The translations under genes and the position numbers were made by a program. Of a DNA stretch of 12,701 bases, positions 6,466-12,701 are shown piece by piece. Below the pieces are notes generated by a model that had not been told where the DNA came from, did no database searches, and saw only the letters and a list, made by a program, of their open reading frames with translations. Source of the DNA: CAMYLR01 sp039590215 (GTDB taxonomy: Bacteria; Gemmatimonadota; Gemmatimonadetes; JACCXV01; JAHWKZ01); assembly GCA_039590215.1 (NCBI GenBank), contig JBDHFX010000043.1, forward strand, positions 1 through 12,701, read 5' to 3'. Positions within the stretch are counted from its first letter, which is position 1; every line of letters begins with the position of its first letter.

Positions 6466-9400
6466 ATGCGCATCCCGGCGATCGCCACTCGGTTCCGTGC
6501 TTCGCCAAGTTATCGCGCTGTTCGTCGCGCGCTGGCGACCGGGGGCCCGGTACGCGCGAGCAACCTGGCGGGGTCGAGCAAGGCGGTCCTGGCGACCGCG
6601 CTGGCCGAGGATCTATCGGCCCCGGTATTGGTGCTAACCGCTTCCACCGAGATGGCTGAAACATGGGCCACCGATCTCGAGGCGTTAACCGGCGAAACCG
6701 GCGTTGGCCTCTTCCCGCAGTGGGAGATCCTGCCTTACGAGGATCGTTCCCCGCAGCGGGAGATCGAGGGTCAGCGGCTGGAGTTCATGGTCGGTCTGCT
6801 GGAACGAACGATCGCCATCGGGGTCGCCCCGGCGCGGGCGGTGGCGCAGAAGGTGCTGGCGCCGGCAGCCCTAGATGGACGGATTGTTCGCCTTACTACC
6901 GATGGGCGAGTCGACTTGGAGGATCTCGCTCGACGGCTCACCGGAATGGGCTTCGAGCGGGAGGCGATGGTCGCCGAGATCGGGACGTTCAGTATCCGAG
7001 GTGGCATTGTCGACGTCTTTAGCTACCGCCACTCGTACCCTGTGCGGATTGAGCTGGCAGGCGACGAGATCGCCTCGATTCGGTCGTTTGACCTGGCGAC
7101 CCAACGCTCGGTGGAGCCGCTTGATCGGATCGATATCCTGCCCGCCCGCGAACGCGCCGCGTCGGGACCGATCGTAGAGTCGGACGACGCTTCGACGGCC
7201 AGCCGGGGCCTCAGACCGTTGGCGGATTATCTGCACCCCGACTGCGTGATCGTCGTCGACGAGCCGGAACGAGTCGCCGCGACCCTGGAAGTCGGCTGGG
7301 ACGAGGTCGTTCGCCGCCACGGCGAGGCGGCCGGTGAGCGATCGGTCGATGCGCCGGAAGAGTTGTACCTCGACCGGGCTGGGGTCGAGCGTTCTTTCTC
7401 GCCTTTTCGGCGGCTCGATGTCGAAGCGCTGCACATGGTGGATCCCGGCAGCGGTCCGGCGCCGACCCGATTCGCGACCCGCGAGCCCGAGCCCATTCAA
7501 CGATCGGTTCCGCGGCTGATCGAGCTCTTGCGCCACGATCTGGACGGTAGCGCACAACCGGTCATTCTATGTGATAACTGGGGGCAGCTCGAGCGACTCG
7601 CGGAACTGCTCCCGAACGATCTCGAGACGGTGACGCTCGACGTCGGCGCGCTAAACGGAGGTTTTGTCGACGTTGACGCGGGCTTGGCGGTTTACACCGA
7701 CCACGAGATCTTCGCTCGTCGTCGTCGTCCACGCCGCCGTAGGCGCTATGCCTCGGCGCCGGCCGAACTCCACCTGACCGAAGTGGCGGCGGGCGACTTC
7801 CTGGTGCACCTCGATTACGGCGTTGGCCGCTACACGGGGCTCGAGCGGTTGCGACTCGCTGACCATGGAGAAGTCGAGGCGCTTCGACTCGAGTACGCCG
7901 CCGGGGAAGTCCTCTATGTACCGGTCGAGCAGATCGGGCAGGTTGAGAAGTTCAGCAGCCCCGAGGGGACGGTGCCATCGCTACATCGGTTGTCGTCCCC
8001 GCGCTGGGAACGGCAGAAGGCGCGCACCCGAGCGGCGATCGCCGAACTCACCGAAGAGCTCCTCCAGCTCCACGCCGAGCGCGAGCTGGCGCCAGGTTTC
8101 GCGTTTGCTACCGACACCGATTGGCAACGCGACATGGAAGCGGCGTTTGTATACGAGGACACACCCGATCAACGGGCCGCTGCTGAAGCCGTGAAGCGCG
8201 ACATGGAGCGCCCACGACCAATGGATCGGTTGATTTGCGGCGACGTGGGTTACGGGAAGACCGAGGTCGCGATTCGGGCCGCATTCAAAGCGGTTCAGGA
8301 CGGCAAACAGGTCGCCGTGCTGGCGCCGACGACGGTACTCGCCGCGCAGCACCTGGAGACCTTCGGCGAGCGGCTGGCGGACTATCCGGTCAGAATCGGG
8401 ATGCTGTCGCGATTCAATACTCCAGCCGAGAATCGCGCCGTGATCGAGGAGCTCGCGGCCGGTGGGCTGGACATGGTGATCGGCACGCACCGACTCCTGT
8501 CGGGCGACGTCACGTTCGCGGATCTGGGGCTTATCGTTGTCGACGAGGAACAACGCTTCGGGGTGCGACACAAGGAACGGCTGCGTGCGCTCAAGACGAG
8601 CGTCGACGTGTTGACGCTCTCGGCCACGCCGATTCCGCGCACGATGCAGATGAGCCTCACGGGCTTGCGCGAGATGAGCCTGATCGAAACGCCGCCGCGG
8701 GACCGAACGCCGATCGTGACTTGGGTCACGCTTTATGACGAGGAGCTGATCGACGAGGCGATCCGGCGCGAGGTCGATCGCGGCGGCCAGGTGTTCTTCG
8801 TGCACAACCGCGTCCAGACGATCGGTGCCACCCAGCGTCGGCTCGAGCGGCTGATGCCGGATATACGGCTCGCGATCGCCCACGGCCAACTCCCGGGCCA
8901 CGAGCTTGAGACGGTCATGATGCGCTTCTTTCGAGGCGAGGTCGACGTGCTGGTCACGACGGCGATCATCGAGTCCGGGCTCGACGTCCCCACCGCCAAC
9001 ACGATCGTTGTCGATCGCGCCGATCGCTTTGGCCTCGCCGACTTGTACCAGCTTCGAGGGCGGGTTGGCCGCTCGCACCATCGGGCGTACTGCTATCTGC
9101 TGGCGCCGCCACGCCGGGCGATGACCCGTGACGCCGAGAAACGGCTTAAGGTGATCGAGGAGCACACCGATCTGGGAGCTGGCTACCGGATCGCGCTGCA
9201 CGATCTCGAGATGCGCGGGGCGGGGGATTTGTTGGGGGCCGATCAGTCGGGGTTTATTGCCGCCGTTGGTTTCGAGACTTACCTGCGGTTGCTCGAAGAG
9301 ACGGTACGGAACCTCAAAGGCGAGGACGAAACGGCCGTCGCTCCGCCCGAACTGGTTTTCGATGCCGACGCGTATCTACCGACCGACTACGTCTCCGACG

Positions 9401-9798
9401 ATCAACAGAAGCTGGCCCTCTATCGCCGGCTGGTCCGGCTCCGAGAGGTGCGGGCGATCGACGACTTTGAGGCCGAGCTCGAGGACCGCTACGGGCCGCT
9501 CCCGGAGCCGGCTGGGCACCTGTGTGCCGCGGCCCGTTTCAAGGTTCTCGGAACGGTCGCCAGGCTCGAGCGACTGCGACTAAGGCCTCGCGATGCGAGG
9601 GCGGAACTGCGTTGGCCGGCGGGGGTAGAGCCTAAGTTAAAGGCGATTCAGGCGGCCGCTGGTGAGTTGGTCGAGCTGACGGTCCAGCGGGTCGACCCCC
9701 TACACCTCGTGCTCGTCGCGCCGGACTACCCAACGCTGCTGGAAGTGCTCGAGGTCGGCTTGCGAGCTTGGGTGCCTGACTCTATCGTGACTTGTTGA
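6466..9798 (+). CDS. mfd: Transcription-repair coupling factor Mfd
   Basis: A full-length 1110-residue cytoplasmic DNA translocase. It displaces RNA polymerase stalled at DNA damage and recruits UvrA for nucleotide excision repair. Domains in order: the N-terminal UvrB-like region (about 1-330, with FPQWEILPYED near 83-92); a basic linker with nine Arg in R418-R427; the RNA polymerase interaction domain beginning at about 443 (GDFLVHLDYGVGRYTGLERL); and the helicase motor with Walker A GDVGYGKT 592-599, DEEQ box 693-696, SATPIPR 719-725, and QLRGRVGR 862-869. The C-terminal TRCF domain holds the region after about 960 (AYLPTDYVSDDQQKLALYRRL). All checked motifs are intact and the length is close to the usual 1100-1200. 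The ATG at 6466 has AGAGGG upstream. The gene is probably transcribed with the methyltransferase-moxR-DUF58-BatA-like genes ahead of it. Confidence 0.98.
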   Translation: MRIPAIATRFRASPSYRAVRRALATGGPVRASNLAGSSKAVLATALAEDLSAPVLVLTASTEMAETWATDLEALTGETGVGLFPQWEILPYEDRSPQREIEGQRLEFMVGLLERTIAIGVAPARAVAQKVLAPAALDGRIVRLTTDGRVDLEDLARRLTGMGFEREAMVAEIGTFSIRGGIVDVFSYRHSYPVRIELAGDEIASIRSFDLATQRSVEPLDRIDILPARERAASGPIVESDDASTASRGLRPLADYLHPDCVIVVDEPERVAATLEVGWDEVVRRHGEAAGERSVDAPEELYLDRAGVERSFSPFRRLDVEALHMVDPGSGPAPTRFATREPEPIQRSVPRLIELLRHDLDGSAQPVILCDNWGQLERLAELLPNDLETVTLDVGALNGGFVDVDAGLAVYTDHEIFARRRRPRRRRRYASAPAELHLTEVAAGDFLVHLDYGVGRYTGLERLRLADHGEVEALRLEYAAGEVLYVPVEQIGQVEKFSSPEGTVPSLHRLSSPRWERQKARTRAAIAELTEELLQLHAERELAPGFAFATDTDWQRDMEAAFVYEDTPDQRAAAEAVKRDMERPRPMDRLICGDVGYGKTEVAIRAAFKAVQDGKQVAVLAPTTVLAAQHLETFGERLADYPVRIGMLSRFNTPAENRAVIEELAAGGLDMVIGTHRLLSGDVTFADLGLIVVDEEQRFGVRHKERLRALKTSVDVLTLSATPIPRTMQMSLTGLREMSLIETPPRDRTPIVTWVTLYDEELIDEAIRREVDRGGQVFFVHNRVQTIGATQRRLERLMPDIRLAIAHGQLPGHELETVMMRFFRGEVDVLVTTAIIESGLDVPTANTIVVDRADRFGLADLYQLRGRVGRSHHRAYCYLLAPPRRAMTRDAEKRLKVIEEHTDLGAGYRIALHDLEMRGAGDLLGADQSGFIAAVGFETYLRLLEETVRNLKGEDETAVAPPELVFDADAYLPTDYVSDDQQKLALYRRLVRLREVRAIDDFEAELEDRYGPLPEPAGHLCAAARFKVLGTVARLERLRLRPRDARAELRWPAGVEPKLKAIQAAAGELVELTVQRVDPLHLVLVAPDYPTLLEVLEVGLRAWVPDSIVTC

Positions 9799-9839
9799 CC
9801 GCCCCATCCAAATAGCGGCTTTACCCGATACTCATACAC

Positions 9840-9845
9840 GAGGTG
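9840..9845 (+). promoter_or_regulatory. Ribosome binding site supporting a GTG start
   Basis: GAGGTG ends 4 bases before the GTG at 9850. It supports GTG as the start of the PpiC lipoprotein gene, which has no in-frame ATG before its lipoprotein signal peptide. Confidence 0.6.
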
Positions 9846-9849
9846 TTCA

Positions 9850-11298
9850 GTGATTGTCAGGCAATCGCTCGTGACCCTGAAGGGGTCGATCGTGGCGCTC
9901 GCGCTGGCTGTGGCCTGCGGGTCCGGCAACGACGGCGCAGTAGCGACCGTTGACGACAAGACGTTCACCGTCGATAACGTAGTCGAATACATGCAGCAGG
10001 CTGGCTACGGCGCTAACCGCGAAGCGGTGGAGCGCGCCGTCGACGAACTGGTGAAGATGTACCTCGTAACTCAACGCGCTCGTGACCGCTACGCGTTGAC
10101 CGCGGCTGACAGCCTGCGATTGACGGAGATGCGCGAGACGCTGGTGTGGAACCAGTTCCGCGAAGACGTGATCCACAAGAGCGTCACGGTTGACGAAGAG
10201 GAGTTGCGGACCTGGTACGAGGAAAACGTCGGCGAAGAGGTGAACGCCCGACACATTCTGATTCGCGCTCAGGCGAGCGACCCCGATTCCGTTCGACAGG
10301 CAGCCAAGGCCAAGGCCGAATCGTTGTTTGAGGAGGTCAAGGCCGGAGCCGATTTCGCGTCGCTGGCGGAAGAGAACTCGGACGATCCGGGCAGCGCCCA
10401 GCGCGGTGGGTCGCTGGGTTACTTCTCACGCGGACAGATGGTTGGTCCGTTTGAAGAGGCAGCGTTTGGAACGCCGACAGGTGAGATCGCCTCCGATATC
10501 GTGGAAACGCAGTTCGGGTACCATGTGATAAAGGTTGAGGATCGACGCAAGCAGACGTTCGAAGAGCTGCGCGAGGAGATCGAAGAACAGCTTTCCCGGC
10601 CGGAGCGGCAGGAGGCGGAGCAAGTGTTCCTCACCGGTCTAATGGAAACCAGCACGATCGAGTTTTACGAAAGCAACATCGATCGGCTACTCGCGCTGAT
10701 CGAGAACCCTCCGCCCGATGGGATCGAAGCGGAGGATCGCGATCTGCAGCTGGCTTCGTTCACTGGTGGTGAGATCAAGCTTGCTGACATCTGGAAGCTG
10801 TACGAAATGTTACCCGAAGCGAACCGTCGAACGATCGCGACGCTAGACCAGACGACGATGATCCAGGCGCTGTCTTCGATCGTTCAGCGGCGGTTGGTGT
10901 TGGCGCGGGCCACCTCGGAGGGGACGGTTCTCGACTCGACCCGTCAGGTCCAGCTTGACGAGCGCACCGACTTGCTCTGGGCTCAGGCGTACCTTGGCCA
11001 GCTTTTGGAACAGCAAAGTCAGGTCGCTGACGCCGACGTGCGAGAGTACTTCGACGAGCATCGAGAGTTCTATCGCGGGCAGACGTTCGAGGATGTTCGC
11101 GAACAAGTCAGAGGCGTGCTCATCGGTCAGCGCAGAGATCAGTTCGGAGATCCGGAATACCAGCGCGAGCTGATGACCGCTGTCGCGGATTCCCAAGCCG
11201 AGCGAGTGTCCGTGCAAACCAACGAGGCGCTTTACGAGCGCGTGTTGGCGACGCTCAAGGAACGTTTGGCTGAAGACGACGCTGGAGCTAGTAGCTGA
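9850..11298 (+). CDS. Parvulin-type (PpiC) peptidyl-prolyl isomerase lipoprotein
   Basis: A 482-residue lipoprotein starting at a GTG. The N-terminus MIVRQSLVTLKG is followed by a hydrophobic core and AVAC, with the lipidated Cys at position 23. Residues 30-120 are a SurA/PrsA-like helical N-domain that binds unfolded protein. The parvulin domain spans about 131-232. It starts with NARHIL (H135), continues through GADFASLAEENSDDPGSA and GGSLGYFSRGQM, and ends with FGYHVIKVED (H225), so both expected active-site histidines are present. The long C-terminal part (about 235-482) is helical and charged and probably adds substrate-binding surface. The protein would be anchored in the envelope and act as a periplasmic foldase for outer-membrane or secreted proteins. 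A 51-base gap separates it from mfd, so it may be in the same transcript or have its own promoter (I see none that is convincing). The SurA-like gene starts 2 bases after its stop. Confidence 0.92.
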   Translation: MIVRQSLVTLKGSIVALALAVACGSGNDGAVATVDDKTFTVDNVVEYMQQAGYGANREAVERAVDELVKMYLVTQRARDRYALTAADSLRLTEMRETLVWNQFREDVIHKSVTVDEEELRTWYEENVGEEVNARHILIRAQASDPDSVRQAAKAKAESLFEEVKAGADFASLAEENSDDPGSAQRGGSLGYFSRGQMVGPFEEAAFGTPTGEIASDIVETQFGYHVIKVEDRRKQTFEELREEIEEQLSRPERQEAEQVFLTGLMETSTIEFYESNIDRLLALIENPPPDGIEAEDRDLQLASFTGGEIKLADIWKLYEMLPEANRRTIATLDQTTMIQALSSIVQRRLVLARATSEGTVLDSTRQVQLDERTDLLWAQAYLGQLLEQQSQVADADVREYFDEHREFYRGQTFEDVREQVRGVLIGQRRDQFGDPEYQRELMTAVADSQAERVSVQTNEALYERVLATLKERLAEDDAGASS

Positions 11299-11300
11299 CG

Positions 11301-12674
11301 ATGATTCGACAGGCGACCCTATGCCTGGTGGTTGCGGCTGTTGCTTGGACGGCCGAGGTCAACGCCCAAGATGAGGTGGACGCCACCGACATCCCGTTGA
11401 CGGAAGAAGCCGTGCCGGCCCCAGCCCCGTTCGAGCGCAGGCTGGGAGATCGGATCATGGCGGTCGTGGGCGACGACCTGTTGCTCGAATCGGAGTGGGT
11501 TGAGCAAACGCTCATATTGGCGGAGCAACTTGGAGTCGATAGGGGAACACCACAGTTCGAGGTCATTGCTACTGGGGCGTTCGACCAGATCATCCGAAAC
11601 CTCATCATCGTCTCGGTTGCGCGCCGCGATACTATGATCGCGATCGATGAAGAATTGGTGCTCGAGCAGGTCGATCGTGAGATCGGACAGATAAGCGAAC
11701 GATTCCCCAGCGAGGCCGATTTTCGGCGCGAGCTCGAGCGCAGCCAGTGGGGAAGCCTGGCCGCGTATCGCGCCGATATACAGGACCGGAAACGCCGTGA
11801 GATGTTGGGCGAGGCGCTGCTTGAGATCCGACGCGATGAGATCAAGACGCCGACGATATCGGATGCGGAAGTGCGAGCCTATTGGGACGAAAACCGCGCC
11901 GGTTTTGGCCGTCAGCCAGTGACGTTCCAGTTCGAGGAGATCACGGTCACGCTAAAACCAGCCGAGAGCGCACGCGACGCGGCCCAAAGCGCCGCCGAGG
12001 GCGTTCTCGAGGAGCTGAAAGGGGGTCTCGACTTCGCGAGTGCCGCCCGCCAGTACTCGGGCGACGCCAGCACGCGGGATGACGGCGGCGATTTGGGATG
12101 GTTTGGTCGCGGACGAATGGTGGCGTCCTTCGAGCAAGCGGCCTTCGACGCCGTCGGCGGAGAGCTAATAGGGCCGATCGAGAGCCCGTTTGGATTCCAC
12201 ATCATACAAGTATTGGATGAACGGCCCGAGGAGCGACGTGCGCGTCACATCTTGCTTTCGTTTGAGCGTACCGATGAGGATCGCGCTCGGGCACAACTGG
12301 AAGCCGAGGCGATGCGGGATCTGGTGCGAGCCGGCGCGGACGTCGACAGCCTGCAGGCGATCCATATGCCTAACGACTCGATTGCTGGCACGATCATCGA
12401 GCTACCCGCCTCTCAGTTACCGGCACTCTACCAACGCGCGCTGCAAGATCTCGAAGATGGGGATGCGACGGTGATCGAGACCGCGAGCGGGTTTAGCGTG
12501 CTCGTTGGTCATGGGCAGGCCGGTGGCGAAGAGATCACGTTCGAGGAAATCGCGCCCCGCATTCGCCAACAACTCGAACAGGAGCAAGCCGAGGAGGCGT
12601 TTGTCCAGCGTCTTCGCGAGCAAGTGTTCGTGGACATTCGGGTCCGACCGGAGAGGGCCCTGTCCGACCTCTGA
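11301..12674 (+). CDS. surA: SurA-like periplasmic chaperone with two degenerate parvulin domains
   Basis: A 457-residue exported protein. Residues 1-22 form a signal peptide (MIRQATLCLVVAAVAW, likely cleaved after VNA). The mature protein begins acidic and Pro-rich (about 23-45). The SurA N-domain spans about 48-185, with DRIMAVVGDDLLLESEW as the family opening. The first parvulin-like domain (about 206-306) has the GGDLGWFGRGRM and FGFHIIQV (H300) elements but a Phe/Glu-rich strand where the first His (as in ARHIL) is expected. The second (about 313-406) starts with RARHILLSF (H316) but has lost the GG-LGW strand and the second His (SGFSVLVGHG instead). A C-terminal helix (413-441) closes the SurA fold. 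SurA delivers outer-membrane proteins to the BAM complex. This protein is probably a chaperone without isomerase activity. The gap to the preceding PpiC gene is 2 bases, with only a distant GGAG (11284-11287), so translational coupling is likely. Confidence 0.88.
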   Translation: MIRQATLCLVVAAVAWTAEVNAQDEVDATDIPLTEEAVPAPAPFERRLGDRIMAVVGDDLLLESEWVEQTLILAEQLGVDRGTPQFEVIATGAFDQIIRNLIIVSVARRDTMIAIDEELVLEQVDREIGQISERFPSEADFRRELERSQWGSLAAYRADIQDRKRREMLGEALLEIRRDEIKTPTISDAEVRAYWDENRAGFGRQPVTFQFEEITVTLKPAESARDAAQSAAEGVLEELKGGLDFASAARQYSGDASTRDDGGDLGWFGRGRMVASFEQAAFDAVGGELIGPIESPFGFHIIQVLDERPEERRARHILLSFERTDEDRARAQLEAEAMRDLVRAGADVDSLQAIHMPNDSIAGTIIELPASQLPALYQRALQDLEDGDATVIETASGFSVLVGHGQAGGEEITFEEIAPRIRQQLEQEQAEEAFVQRLREQVFVDIRVRPERALSDL

Positions 12675-12690
12675 ACGTCGTCGCCCAGCG

Positions 12691-12701
12691 ATGATTCTCT
12701 T
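12691..12701 (+). CDS. Possible start of a further plus-strand gene
   Basis: An ATG 16 bases after the stop of the SurA-like gene opens a frame (M-I-L-...) running off the window. It is preceded by CG, as are the five other plus-strand ATG starts at 320, 2445, 3476, 6466 and 11301. There is no ribosome binding site, and only three codons are visible. In Gemmatimonadota pdxA commonly follows surA, but these codons give no support for that identity. Confidence 0.25.

Noticed and set aside
5628..6488. A 286-codon minus-strand frame inside the BatA-like gene
   Set aside because: Arg/Pro/Gly-rich translation with no domain. The plus-strand frame has a BatA N-domain, MIDAS motif and membrane helices.
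7981..9201. A 406-codon open frame on the minus strand inside mfd
   Set aside because: It lies fully antisense to the conserved helicase motor of mfd, has no recognisable domain, and long antisense frames are expected in GC-rich genes.
9795..9832. A possible promoter (TTGACC, then TTTACC or GATACT) before the PpiC lipoprotein gene
   Set aside because: Spacing is 19 or 26 bases and the -10 candidates match only 3-4 of 6 positions; not convincing.

Overview
The window is a GC-rich (roughly 64% by eye), densely coded bacterial segment with no RNA gene, CRISPR array or mobile element that I can see. It encodes two lipoproteins, exported SurA/PpiC-type chaperones, BatA/MoxR-type membrane genes and an AtpZ/AtpI-type ATP synthase accessory protein. 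That content indicates a Gram-negative (diderm) organism. The order mfd, lipoprotein PpiC, SurA-like resembles what I recall from Gemmatimonadota. This placement is an inference, not proven by the sequence.

Left part (1-1563). The start of an AtpZ/AtpI-like gene reads leftward off the edge. It is divergent from a Spy/CpxP-like lipoprotein gene (320-964). The 189-base gap between them holds an 18-bp operator-like inverted repeat (160-177) that fits a Rex or a CRP/FNR-family site, and a short hairpin. The lipoprotein gene converges, with an 8-base gap, on an orphan secreted-protein gene (973-1563, minus). A terminator-like hairpin for the lipoprotein transcript lies inside the end of that opposing gene.

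Central part (1642-9798). A probable single plus-strand operon runs: class I SAM methyltransferase, MoxR AAA+ ATPase, DUF58 protein, BatA-like membrane von Willebrand A protein, Mfd. Three genes are joined by stop-CG-ATG junctions or gaps of 2 bases. The 55-base gap before the BatA-like gene and the 19-base gap before mfd both contain possible RNA structures involving the ribosome binding site. MoxR, DUF58 and BatA-type proteins usually work together as a membrane-associated ATPase/vWA module. Mfd is the transcription-repair coupling factor, and its link to that module here is by position only.

Right part (9850-12674). Two envelope-folding genes are separated by 2 bases: a parvulin (PpiC) lipoprotein with both expected histidines, and a SurA-like periplasmic chaperone whose two parvulin-like domains each lack one of them. 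A further gene may begin at 12691.

No clearly new multi-gene system is evident. The most notable signals are a strong excess of the palindrome CGATCG across the whole window, the operator in front of the AtpZ-like gene, the split catalytic residues in the SurA-like protein, the truncated Bat-type cluster joined to mfd, and the orphan secreted protein.
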